A stretch of DNA of 7,150 bases, from assembly GCA_016213455.1 (NCBI GenBank), contig JACRAG010000193.1:1-7150 (forward strand). Reading direction: 5' to 3'. Every line of letters begins with the position of its first letter. Position 1 is the stretch's first letter. The translations under genes and the position numbers were made by a program. The DNA comes from Anaerolineae bacterium. GTDB lineage: Bacteria > Chloroflexota > Anaerolineae > Anaerolineales > Anaerolineaceae. This document shows, piece by piece, positions 1-6,798 of this stretch. Under the pieces are notes generated by a model, which was not told where the DNA came from, ran no database searches, and was given only the letters and a program-made list of their open reading frames with translations.

Positions 1-998
1 CGAGCGCGGTGGCATTTGACGAAATGTCCGGGGGTGATCTCCTCGAAGAGCGGCTCCGTCGTTTTGCACATATCCGTCGCGTAGGTGCAGCGCGGGTGGA
101 AGTAGCAACCTTTGGGCGGGTTGGCTGGGTTGGCCACTTCGCCGGACAGAAGGATGCGCTTCTCGCGCGGGCGCGGATCAGGCAGCGGAATGGCAGACAT
201 CAACGCTTCCGTGTAGGGGTGCATGGGATTGGTGAAAAGCTCCTGGGTTTTAGCCAGTTCCACCATCTTACCCACATACATCACCGCCACGCGGTCGCTG
301 ATGTGTGCGACCACGCTCAAGTCATGCGCCACGAAGAGGAAGGTCAAGCCCAGGTCTTCCTGCAGGTCCTGCAGCAGATTTAGAATTTGCGCCTGTACCG
401 AAACGTCCAGCGCCGAGACGGGCTCGTCGCAGACCACAAACTTGGGGTTGGGCGCCAATGCGCGCGCCAGACCAATGCGCTGGCGTTGACCGCCCGAGAA
501 CGCGTGCGGGTAGCGGCGCATATACTCCGGGCGCAGGCCCACTTTGCGCAGCATTTCCGCCACCCGGTCTTCCAGCTCTTTGCCTTCCGCAATACCCATG
601 GCGCGCAGCGGTGCGCCGACGATATCGAGCAGAGTCATGCGGGGGTTCAGCGAAGCGTAGGGGTCCTGGAAAATCATGCGCATGTTGCGGCGCACTTTGA
701 TCAACTGGGCTTCATCCAGCTTGGCCACATCCACCATTCCGGCATTCGGGTCGCGGAACAAGATCTGTCCACTGGAAGGCGGGATCGCGCGCAGAATGGA
801 TCGACCAGCCGTGGTCTTGCCACATCCCGACTCACCCACCAGGCCGAGCGTTTCGCCCTCCATAATTTTGAAGCTCAAGTTGTCCACGGCTTTGACGTGA
901 CCGACCACCCGCTTCATAAATCCGCGTTTGATCGGGAAGTATTTCTTGAGCTCAACGACCTCCAGCAAAGGCTCTTTTTGCATCACCTGATCAGTCAT
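1..998 (-). CDS. dppF: Dpp/Opp-type ABC importer ATPase, DppF-like (C-terminus cut by window edge)
   Basis: This is one of the two cytoplasmic ATPases that power the importer by ATP hydrolysis. The frame is open for 332 residues from the ATG at 998 to the window edge, so the stop lies outside. Visible motifs are Walker [10 protein letters not shown] (residues 55-63), Q-loop Gln111 in IFQDP, ABC signature FSGGQRQR (167-174), Walker B FVVCDEP (187-193) and the H-loop His225 in VAHD. The C-terminal oligopeptide-transporter extension begins near 256 ([10 protein letters not shown]). It carries Cys298, Cys304, Cys311 and Cys329, a four-cysteine set known to bind a [4Fe-4S] cluster in some DppD/OppD relatives. 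The start is supported by GAGAGGA six bases upstream of the ATG. The gene follows ATPase 1 after 27 bases and is surely in the same operon. FSGGQRQR and the position last in the operon suggest the F rather than the D subunit. The symbol is a family-level name; the substrate is unknown. Little more than the extreme C-terminus should be missing. Confidence 0.95.
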   Translation of the reverse strand, partial: MTDQVMQKEPLLEVVELKKYFPIKRGFMKRVVGHVKAVDNLSFKIMEGETLGLVGESGCGKTTAGRSILRAIPPSSGQILFRDPNAGMVDVAKLDEAQLIKVRRNMRMIFQDPYASLNPRMTLLDIVGAPLRAMGIAEGKELEDRVAEMLRKVGLRPEYMRRYPHAFSGGQRQRIGLARALAPNPKFVVCDEPVSALDVSVQAQILNLLQDLQEDLGLTFLFVAHDLSVVAHISDRVAVMYVGKMVELAKTQELFTNPMHPYTEALMSAIPLPDPRPREKRILLSGEVANPANPPKGCYFHPRCTYATDMCKTTEPLFEEITPGHFVKCHRA

Positions 999-1025
999 AG
1001 TGCGTCCTCTCTGTAGATCTTTGGG

Positions 1026-2063
1026 CTACGCATAAAGATGGCAGCGAACCAAATGATTATCATCCGTCCGGACCACCGGGGGATCGACCTCATCACACAC
1101 GCCGCTGATGAACTTGGGACAGCGGGGATGATAAGGGCAGCCTTTCAGGCGGGAGTACGGATCCGGCACCATGCCTTTGATCGTCTCGAGGCGGCGGTGT
1201 TCGGTCTTCGCCACGGCGTCCCGCAGCTGCGGAATGGATTGGAGCAGCCCCTGGGTATAGGGGTGCTGTGGATTGAAGAAGATCGATTTGACGTCGGTCT
1301 GCTCCACCACCCGGCCCATGTACATCACTGCCACGTTCTCGGCCATCTCGGCAATCACACCCATGTTGTGGGTGATATACATGATCGCCATGCCGAACTC
1401 GTCCTGAAGCTCGCGCATCAGGTTGAGGATCTGCGCTTCGGTGGTCACATCCAGCGCCGTGGTCGGCTCGTCCGCAATCAACAGATGCGGGCGGCAGGAC
1501 AGCGCCATGGCAATCACAGCGCGCTGGCGCATACCGCCTGAAAGCTGGAAGGGATAATCATCCACCACCTTCTGCGGATTGGACATGCGCACCCGGGAAA
1601 GCATATCGATGGTGATCTCGCGGGCTTCAGCCTTGGTGACCTTCTGGTGCAGGATGATGGCTTCCATGATCTGCTCACCCACCGTGCGTACCGGGCTCAT
1701 GGCGGTCATCGGCTCCTGGAACACCATAGAGATGTAGTTGCCGCGGATGTTGCGAATTTCCTGGCCTTTGGGGTCCAGCTTCGCCAGGTTTACAATTTCA
1801 CTCTGGGTCGAACTGCCGTCCTTGGGGGTTTTGTAGAACAGGATGTCTCCTGCCTCAATCTTTCCAGGCGGTTGAACCAGGCGCATCATGGAATAAGCCG
1901 AAATGCTTTTTCCACAACCCGACTCGCCCACGATACCCAGGGTCTCTTTGCGGTGCATGGTCATATCCACGCCGTCCACCGCGCGTACGGTGCCTTCCGC
2001 CAGATGGAAATAGGTGCGAAGGCCCTTGATCTCAACCAGAACGCTCTGGTCATTTTCCTGCAT
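1026..2063 (-). CDS. dppD: Dpp/Opp-type ABC importer ATPase, DppD-like
   Basis: This is the partner ATPase of the importer, acting on the cytoplasmic face of the membrane. Numbered from the upstream ATG at 2078 (350 residues), it shows Walker A GESGCGKS (51-58), Q-loop Gln121 in VFQEP, signature LSGGMRQR (179-186), Walker B LLIADEP (199-205) and H-loop His237 in ITHN. The C-terminal extension starts near [11 protein letters not shown] (269-279). Cys314, Cys320, Cys328 and Cys346 are spaced like a [4Fe-4S] ligand set. I prefer the ATG at 2063 (345 residues) because AGGAG lies six bases upstream of it. The ATG at 2078 has only a weak AGGTG. The stop TAG is at 1028-1026. The gene lies 26 bases after permease 2 and 27 bases before ATPase 2. 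LSGGMRQR and the place before the F-type subunit favour the D subunit. The symbol is a family-level name, not a claim about dipeptides. Confidence 0.95.
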   Translation of the reverse strand: MQENDQSVLVEIKGLRTYFHLAEGTVRAVDGVDMTMHRKETLGIVGESGCGKSISAYSMMRLVQPPGKIEAGDILFYKTPKDGSSTQSEIVNLAKLDPKGQEIRNIRGNYISMVFQEPMTAMSPVRTVGEQIMEAIILHQKVTKAEAREITIDMLSRVRMSNPQKVVDDYPFQLSGGMRQRAVIAMALSCRPHLLIADEPTTALDVTTEAQILNLMRELQDEFGMAIMYITHNMGVIAEMAENVAVMYMGRVVEQTDVKSIFFNPQHPYTQGLLQSIPQLRDAVAKTEHRRLETIKGMVPDPYSRLKGCPYHPRCPKFISGVCDEVDPPVVRTDDNHLVRCHLYA

Positions 2064-2074
2064 TGTTCGCTCCT
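2064..2074 (-). promoter_or_regulatory. Ribosome binding site deciding the start of ATPase 1
   Basis: AGGAG followed by CGAACA leads into the ATG at 2063. This is the better-placed Shine-Dalgarno of the two candidates and lies within the five codons that the upstream ATG at 2078 would add. It is the reason for choosing 2063 as the start. Confidence 0.6.
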
Positions 2075-2089
2075 GCATAAGGCACCTGA

Positions 2090-3256
2090 TTAGGTAACAT
2101 ACGGGTCGGCAGCGTCACGCATGCCGTCGCCGAGGAAGTTGAACATCAACACCGCCACAACCACAAAGGCGGTCGGCCACAACAACCAGGGCAGCTGCGA
2201 GACTGTCTGGAGGTTCTGCGCATCCTGGAGCATCACGCCCCAACTGATGGTCGGAGCGCGCAGGCCAATGCCGAGGAAGCTGAGCGAGGTCTCGCCCAGG
2301 ATCATGCCGGGGATGGAGATGGTCAGCGAAACGATGATGTAGCTGGCAAAACCGGGCAGCATGTAGCGGGTGATGATGCTCCACTCGCTCTCGCCGTCCA
2401 GGCGCGCCGCCATCACATAGTCCTCCTCGCGCATGGAGAGCATTTTGCCGCGCACGACACGCGCCAGGCCCGTCCAGCCCAGGATGGAAAGGATGATGGT
2501 TACCAGGAAATATGTTTGCAGTTGGGGCCAGTCCTGCGGCAAGGCCGCAGCCAGCGACATCCACAGCGGGATCTGCGGCAAAGAGACCAGCACGTCAATG
2601 ATGCGCATGATCACTTCGTCCACAATGCCGCCCAGGAAGCCGGCCAGGCCGCCCAACAGCAAGCCAAACACGAAAGACATCGCCACGCCGATCAAGCCGA
2701 CCGTGAGTGAAATGCGCGATCCGAAGATGATGCGGGAGAGGATATCCCGGCCAATGGTGTCGGTGCCCAGGAGGAAGACCGGGTTGACCACTTTGCCATC
2801 CACCAGTTCCGTGCCAAAGATGTGCCGGTCGCCCTCGATCAGGTTGAACATCTTATACGGTTCACCCTTCACAAACAGTTTGATCGGATTGACCGAGGCG
2901 GTATCTTCCACATACACCGGGCGCAGGGTGACCTTGTCGCGTTCCATTTTGACGCCGTAAACAAACGGGCCGTGGAACTTGCCCTGGGTGTCAAACAGAT
3001 GCACCGCGGTCGGCGGCATTGCCGAAAACTCTTTACGGCGCTGCTGCGGATCATACGGGGTGAAGAATTCGGCAAACAGGGCCAGCAGATAGAAAATGCC
3101 CAGCACCACCATGGCCGTTTGAGCCAGCTTGTGGCGGCGGAATTTCCACCACACCAGCTGCCACTGCCCGGCCCGGTAAAATGCCTCGTCCTTGGTGTCG
3201 ATCTTGCCGGTCTTCTTGGAGGGTTTGCTCTTGAGGGTAGCTGTTGTCTCGCTCAT
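2090..3256 (-). CDS. dppC: Dpp/Opp-type ABC importer permease, DppC-like, with enlarged external loop
   Basis: One half of the transmembrane channel, 388 residues. A hydrophilic Lys/Thr-rich N-terminus (1-43) is followed by the first membrane helix (about 44-66). An extracytoplasmic segment of roughly 100 residues comes next (about 67-165). It leads into the family motif GTDTIGRDILSRIIFGSR (164-181). More helices lie near 185-210, 215-240, 247-268, 304-325 and 358-377. The cytoplasmic EAA loop that docks on the ATPase is at about 277-301 (EEDYVMAARLDG and following). GETSLSFLGIGLRAP (321-335) and the ending FLGDGMRDAADPY are typical of DppC/OppC. The usual DppC length is about 300 residues. 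The surplus is mainly the external loop, plus a longer N-terminus. The ATG shares its A with the TGA of permease 1 (TGATG), with GGAGG four bases upstream, so translation is probably coupled. The helix limits are by eye. Confidence 0.95.
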   Translation of the reverse strand: MSETTATLKSKPSKKTGKIDTKDEAFYRAGQWQLVWWKFRRHKLAQTAMVVLGIFYLLALFAEFFTPYDPQQRRKEFSAMPPTAVHLFDTQGKFHGPFVYGVKMERDKVTLRPVYVEDTASVNPIKLFVKGEPYKMFNLIEGDRHIFGTELVDGKVVNPVFLLGTDTIGRDILSRIIFGSRISLTVGLIGVAMSFVFGLLLGGLAGFLGGIVDEVIMRIIDVLVSLPQIPLWMSLAAALPQDWPQLQTYFLVTIILSILGWTGLARVVRGKMLSMREEDYVMAARLDGESEWSIITRYMLPGFASYIIVSLTISIPGMILGETSLSFLGIGLRAPTISWGVMLQDAQNLQTVSQLPWLLWPTAFVVVAVLMFNFLGDGMRDAADPYVT

Positions 3257-4254
3257 CAGGCCTCCAATCCGCCGAAGCGAATGCGCGGGTCAATTGCCGC
3301 AAGCATGAGGTCGGATACCAGGCTGCCCACTGCCGTCAGCGCGCCGATGATCACGATGTACGCGCCAGCCGTGTACATATCCTGGGTCATCAAAGCACGC
3401 CACAGGATCGGCCCCGCTGTGTCGAGATTCAACACAATTTCCACCACGGTGCCGCCGGAGAAGAACCACACCAGCAGCCACCCAAAGGTGCTCACGATGG
3501 GGTTGATGGCAATGCGCACGGGGTAGAGCATAAGCACTTTGAATTCTGACAAACCCTTGGCGCGGGCCACGGTGACATACTGCTTGCGCAGCTCGTCCAG
3601 CATGGTGGCGCGCAGGGTGCGGATCAGGTTGGCGGTACCGCCAATCGCCAGAATCAACACGGGCAGCCAGAGATGCATCATGAAATCTTTGACGCGGGCC
3701 CAACTCCACGGAGCGGTCATGTACTCCGCAGAGAACAATCCACCCACTTTCAGGCCAAACACGTCAAAGGATATATACATCAAGACCAGCGCCAGCAAGA
3801 AGCCTGGCACCGCCAGGCCGATGAACCCCAGGAAGGTGAAGAAGTAATCGACAAACGTGTACTGCTTCACCGCCACTAGGATGCCGACTGGGATAGCAAA
3901 TGACCAACACACAATGAACGCCAGGAATGAGATAAAGAAGGTCGTGCCCATGCGCACGCCAATGATCTCATTCACCGGGCGGCTGAATGCAAAGGAATAA
4001 CCGAAATCCAGTTTGGTGACGATGTTGGTGATCCATTTTAGATACTGGATGTGCATGGGCTTGTCCAGCCCATACATACGGGTCAACCGTTCCACTTCAG
4101 CATCATCGACGGTCAGGCCGGATGCCTTCAAACGGTTGATGCGTTCGGTCAAATAGTCACCCGGCGGGAGCTGGATGATGACGAACGCAAGCAAGGAAAT
4201 GAGCAAAATCTGCGGGATCATGCGCAAAATGCGCATCAAAATGTAGTTGAGCAT
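3256..4254 (-). CDS. dppB: Dpp/Opp-type ABC importer permease, DppB-like
   Basis: The other half of the transmembrane channel, 332 residues, close to the usual DppB/OppB length. The first helix (about 10-28) follows the typical MLNYILMRILRMIP start. The N-terminal external domain (about 29-100) contains RLTRMYGLDKPMHIQYLKW and the FGYSF motif. Further helices lie near 104-128, 135-161, 195-212, 252-272 and 295-318. The EAA docking loop spans about 216-245 (ATMLDELRKQYVTVARAKGL and following), and the C-terminus has the usual AAIDPRIRFG. The ATG at 4254 is preceded by AGGAGGT with good spacing. That Shine-Dalgarno can fold into a hairpin with the bases before the ATG (separate entry). The gene follows the binding protein after 237 structured bases and overlaps permease 2 by one base. 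Pairing with a DppC-type subunit in order B-C-D-F is the standard arrangement. The substrate is unknown. Confidence 0.95.
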   Translation of the reverse strand: MLNYILMRILRMIPQILLISLLAFVIIQLPPGDYLTERINRLKASGLTVDDAEVERLTRMYGLDKPMHIQYLKWITNIVTKLDFGYSFAFSRPVNEIIGVRMGTTFFISFLAFIVCWSFAIPVGILVAVKQYTFVDYFFTFLGFIGLAVPGFLLALVLMYISFDVFGLKVGGLFSAEYMTAPWSWARVKDFMMHLWLPVLILAIGGTANLIRTLRATMLDELRKQYVTVARAKGLSEFKVLMLYPVRIAINPIVSTFGWLLVWFFSGGTVVEIVLNLDTAGPILWRALMTQDMYTAGAYIVIIGALTAVGSLVSDLMLAAIDPRIRFGGLEA

Positions 4255-4270
4255 CGGAGGGCACCTCCTC
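4255..4270 (-). promoter_or_regulatory. Ribosome binding site of permease 1, folded in a hairpin
   Basis: In transcript sense the sequence is GAGGAGGTGCCCTCCG followed by the ATG at 4254. The Shine-Dalgarno core GGAGG (4268-4264) is exactly complementary to CCTCC (4260-4256), with TGC as the loop. Ribosome access to the first permease gene could thus be limited by a 5-bp GC-rich hairpin touching the start codon. The complementarity is read directly; regulation is inference. Confidence 0.65.
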
Positions 4271-4364
4271 GTAGCTAAAATCGATTAAGGGAACAGCCTA
4301 TACGTTATTGTACAACGAAATGTTTTTCCCTGAATCAGGATCGCTGCTGCCATGAAAAAATATA

Positions 4365-4434
4365 GCTTTTTCTGAAGAATTGCAGGGGGAAGCCCCCTGC
4401 AATTCGTGGTCGATCAAATTTGCTTTTTGAAGAA
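4365..4434. repeat. Short direct repeat flanking both stem-loops
   Basis: The plus-strand sequence GCTTTTTCTGAAGAA (4365-4379) recurs as GCTTTTTGAAGAA (4422-4434), differing by a 2-base insertion. In transcript sense each copy sits directly at the 3' side of a hairpin, overlapping the last few stem bases. The hairpin plus tail unit is therefore present twice in tandem with unrelated stem sequences. It may be a duplicated regulatory module or processing signal; no function is established. Confidence 0.5.
4377..4405 (-). promoter_or_regulatory. Stem-loop 2 in the receptor-permease gap (13-bp stem)
   Basis: A perfect 13-bp inverted repeat, GAATTGCAGGGGG at 4377-4389 and CCCCCTGCAATTC at 4393-4405, with only three bases in the loop. 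It is the strongest hairpin in the window. On the minus strand it is followed by TTCAGAAAAAGC and, about 16 bases later, by a run of six T. The T-run is too far from the stem for a standard intrinsic terminator. Stable hairpins between a receptor gene and its permease genes are known in other ABC operons. There they protect the upstream mRNA and lower downstream expression, so the receptor is made in excess. That role is likely here but inferred. Confidence 0.75.
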
Positions 4435-4475
4435 CTACCGGACACAAATCCGGTTTGGATCGCATCCGGTAGTTC
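4432..4475 (-). promoter_or_regulatory. Stem-loop 1 after the binding-protein gene (11-bp stem)
   Basis: A perfect inverted repeat: GAACTACCGGA at 4432-4442 pairs with TCCGGTAGTTC at 4465-4475 across a 22-base loop. It starts 16 bases after the TAG stop of the binding protein. The loop contains another ACCGGA (minus strand, 4454-4449), which could pair with TCCGGT of the 3' arm (4442-4437) instead of the outer arm. Two exclusive folds are therefore possible. The sequence just after it on the minus strand is TTCAAAAAGC, not a U-run, so it is not a textbook terminator. A role in mRNA 3' end protection or partial attenuation is inference. Confidence 0.7.
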
Positions 4476-4491
4476 GGGCAAAACCAGCGAG

Positions 4492-6561
4492 CTAGGCGCG
4501 AACGCCACCTTCGTAGAACATGGCGCAGGGATGGTAGGTCGAGAGACCGTAGGTGTCCCAGCCGATGTAGGATTTGGCGGGGGGCAGATTGCGCAGGTTC
4601 TTGTTGAACAGCAGCGGAGCGGGGCACTCGAGCATGAGGCCGATCTGCAGCGGGTTCTGAGCAAGGAAGTCGAAGATCTGCTGACCGAGAGCAACGCGCT
4701 CGTTCTCGTCCACCACAGAGGTCATCTGATCGAAGGTGCTGAGCAACTTCTTGATGTCTTCGGGGGGTTCAACCAGGCCTTCAGCCGTCTTGTCGGCAGC
4801 CAGGTACCACTGGCCCCACTTCGCATCGCAGCCACCCTGACTACCGTCGGAGGTCGGGATGAACCACTGCGGTTCGATGTGCAGGAGCATATCGGTGCAG
4901 CGGTCGGCGTGCCAGACGGAAGCATGCACCTGGCCGTTGCGTTTGCGCTCGACCAGCAGGGAGTCCTGGATTTCTTTGGTGGTGGCATCGATGCCAACTT
5001 CGCGCCAGTAGGCCACGATCATTTCGCAGACCTTGGCGACAGCCGGGCCAACGCGAGGACCGGAGTGTTCGATGTTGTATTTCAACGGGGTGCCATCGGG
5101 GCGGGTGCGGAAGCCATCGGCGCCTTTGACCAGGCCCATCTCATCCAGCAGTTTGTTCGCCAGTTCGACATCATACTGTGCCCAGGCGGTGCCGTATTCT
5201 TCCTTATAGTACTTGGAAGCGGGCATCGGGGACATCTGGCCCATGCGAGCGGTGCCGAAGAAGATCGACTGGTTGATTTCCTCGCGGTCGATCGCCACAG
5301 AGAGCGCCTGGACCCAGCGGTAATCGCGCACGATCTCGGTCAGGCCAGCATCCTCAACCAGGGTGTGGTAGGGGAAGATGGTGACGCGGTCGCCCATGCA
5401 GGAGATGTAGTCGCCGACCACATAGTTGGCCTTCGGCTCATTTTCCTTGTAGAACGGGTACTCCATCATGGTCACGTCGTGCTGACCCACGATGTCGAGC
5501 TCGCTCTGAGCAACCTTGAGCTTGGTGACTTCGGCGTTGGCGGCGTATTCGATGCGGATGTTGTCGAGGTAGGGCAGCTGATTGCCGGCTTCGTCAACCT
5601 TCCAGAAATACTCGTTGCGCTCCCAAACATACAGGCCTTCTTTGGGGGTCTCGACGACGTGCCAGGCCATGAAGTTGGGGAAGTCCAGAATACCCTGCGG
5701 TCCGCCCCAGACACCCGGGACGATCTTGGAGTTGTAGTACTGCACCCAGGTCTCGAGCTTGTTTTCTTTGGCAGCCGCTTCGAGGGTGGCTTTGTCGGTG
5801 TAGGTGGCGTGGAACTGCTTGAGGTAGTGCGAGGGATACAGGAAACCGTCGTTACCGGTCCACCGGGTCATGTGCGCAACGAAGTTGCCGAACGGCGCAG
5901 CGAAGGTGAACGAGAAGGTGAAGTCGTCAACGATCTCAACTTCCATGTTCTTGCCGCCGAAGCGGAACTGCCACCACGGGTTGGCGTTGATTTCGGTGTT
6001 GGCCATGTGGTCAAACCACCAGAAACGCACGTCCTCGGTGGTGATGGGCTCACCGTCAGACCATTTCATGCCCTTGCGGAGCTTCATGGTCCATTTGGTG
6101 CCGTCATCCGAGACTTCCCAGCTCTCGAGCACGTTCGGGACGATGGTCGAGCCATCTTTGTCCGAGTAGTTCAGCATGCGCTCGACGATGACGTCGTACA
6201 GGCTAACCCACCATACTGGATCGAACATGATCATGCGGATTTCGCCGCCATACACGCCGATGGCCTCGCGACCGGTCACCACGTAGGGGCTCTCGGGGAT
6301 GCGCTGATCCTTGGGAGGCAGTGCACCGCTCTTGACCTTCTCTTCCAACATGGTGGGCTCGCCGCTGGCAGCAGGCTGTTCAGCAGGAGTCTCAGGGGCC
6401 TTGGTGGGCTCTTCCGCAGCGGGCTGTTCGGCAGCGGGTTCTTCAACGGCGGGCTGTTCAGCTACCGGGGTGGCAGCCGGGGCGCAGGCTACTGCCACGG
6501 CGCCGAGCACGGCAACCGAGGAGAGCTTCAAAAAATCACGACGTTTCAACTTGCGATCCAT
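4492..6561 (-). CDS. ABC importer substrate-binding lipoprotein, SBP_bac_5 (DppA/OppA-like) family
   Basis: This is the extracytoplasmic receptor that captures the substrate and delivers it to the permeases, 689 residues. The N-terminus has a twin-arginine-type motif KRRDFLKLS (6-14) and a hydrophobic stretch ending AVAVAC. Cys26 is the likely lipidated residue, although the lipobox has Ala instead of the usual Leu at -3. An Ala/Glu/Gln/Pro-rich tether (27 to about 67) has repeated AEQPA units at residues 34, 44 and 60. The receptor follows. WTMKLRKGMKWSDGEPITTEDV (from 157) is the family's LRKG-DG-T-EDV signature. ALSVAIDREEI (419-429) is the second hallmark. The C-terminal part is rich in Trp (GWDTYGLSTYHPCAMFY, 667-683). 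At 689 residues it is longer than the E. coli DppA/OppA proteins (about 535). The start is supported by GGAGG seven bases before the ATG at 6561. It is the first gene of the operon. Both peptide and oligosaccharide receptors occur in this family, so the ligand stays open. Confidence 0.95.
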   Translation of the reverse strand: MDRKLKRRDFLKLSSVAVLGAVAVACAPAATPVAEQPAVEEPAAEQPAAEEPTKAPETPAEQPAASGEPTMLEEKVKSGALPPKDQRIPESPYVVTGREAIGVYGGEIRMIMFDPVWWVSLYDVIVERMLNYSDKDGSTIVPNVLESWEVSDDGTKWTMKLRKGMKWSDGEPITTEDVRFWWFDHMANTEINANPWWQFRFGGKNMEVEIVDDFTFSFTFAAPFGNFVAHMTRWTGNDGFLYPSHYLKQFHATYTDKATLEAAAKENKLETWVQYYNSKIVPGVWGGPQGILDFPNFMAWHVVETPKEGLYVWERNEYFWKVDEAGNQLPYLDNIRIEYAANAEVTKLKVAQSELDIVGQHDVTMMEYPFYKENEPKANYVVGDYISCMGDRVTIFPYHTLVEDAGLTEIVRDYRWVQALSVAIDREEINQSIFFGTARMGQMSPMPASKYYKEEYGTAWAQYDVELANKLLDEMGLVKGADGFRTRPDGTPLKYNIEHSGPRVGPAVAKVCEMIVAYWREVGIDATTKEIQDSLLVERKRNGQVHASVWHADRCTDMLLHIEPQWFIPTSDGSQGGCDAKWGQWYLAADKTAEGLVEPPEDIKKLLSTFDQMTSVVDENERVALGQQIFDFLAQNPLQIGLMLECPAPLLFNKNLRNLPPAKSYIGWDTYGLSTYHPCAMFYEGGVRA

Positions 6562-6761
6562 TCTCTTTCCTCCAAATAGGTGTAGAAAAAGGAAACGGGA
6601 CTGAGGGTTCTAGCCAGGTTTACGCATCTGCAGTCGGGAAGAATTCGCATCGGCAAACGCAATTCGCCTGCTCGCTTAACCATACCAAATTGAACCTTTC
6701 AAAACTTACAAATAAAGGACAACTTTTTCGACTTTTAGGACAGAGTTAACCAATGGATAAC
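6562..6761 (-). promoter_or_regulatory. Presumed promoter and 5' leader of the importer operon
   Basis: These 200 bases lie between the terminator and the binding-protein ATG and must hold the operon promoter. The part from about 6675 to 6760 is clearly richer in A and T than the coding sequence. I could not pick a convincing -35/-10 pair. TTGTAA and TATGGT (minus strand, around 6710 and 6685) are present, but their 21-base spacing is too long. TGTCCT occurs twice on the minus strand (6742-6737 and 6721-6716), 21 bases apart, and again in the terminator stem; it may be an operator element. AATTCGC also occurs twice (6642-6648 and 6661-6667) on the plus strand. The binding-protein Shine-Dalgarno GGAGG is at about 6573-6569. 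The location follows from context; the exact sites are not established. Confidence 0.45.
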
Positions 6762-6789
6762 AAAAAGGACAGCGGGGGCTGTCCTTTTT
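6762..6789 (-). terminator. Intrinsic terminator of the upstream gene
   Basis: A perfect 12-bp inverted repeat (6762-6773 with 6778-6789) encloses a 4-base loop. Read on the minus strand, the stem is AAAAAGGACAGC, the loop CCCC and the returning arm GCTGTCCTTTTT, so the U-run is part of the 3' arm. It begins nine bases after the TAA at 6799. The A-run opposite would also give a U-tract on the plus strand, so it could work in both directions. It isolates the importer operon from the upstream gene and implies that the operon has its own promoter. Confidence 0.9.
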
Positions 6790-6798
6790 ATCATCAGG

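Noticed and set aside
387..1016. A 209-codon plus-strand open frame over the partial ATPase.
   Set aside because: Its opposite strand encodes all the ABC ATPase motifs without interruption. The plus frame is rich in His and Arg with no domain signal, as expected for an antisense shadow.
4285..4330. A possible internal promoter for the permease genes (minus strand TACAAT with TTCAGG 16 bases upstream).
   Set aside because: The -10 is acceptable but the -35 matches the consensus at only three of six positions. The evidence is too weak to list as a feature.
4377..4405. Calling stem-loop 2 a full intrinsic terminator.
   Set aside because: There is no U-run directly after the stem in transcript sense; the six-T run comes about 16 bases later. 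A complete stop here would also cut the receptor gene off from its permeases.
4298..4694. Two minus-strand open frames spanning the receptor C-terminus and the intergenic hairpins.
   Set aside because: They lie in other frames of the receptor gene and run across the inverted repeats, with no family resemblance. The gap is better read as non-coding regulatory sequence.
4420..6579. A 719-codon open frame on the plus strand, longer than the receptor gene it opposes.
   Set aside because: It is the antisense of the binding protein, whose frame has a signal sequence, family motifs and a good ribosome binding site. The plus-strand product shows no recognisable family features and begins inside the intergenic hairpin region. 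GC-rich codon use commonly leaves the opposite frame open.
6642..6667. AATTCGC repeated 19 bases apart upstream of the receptor gene.
   Set aside because: The match is only seven bases, and the flanks share little. It may be chance, so it is mentioned only in the promoter-region entry.
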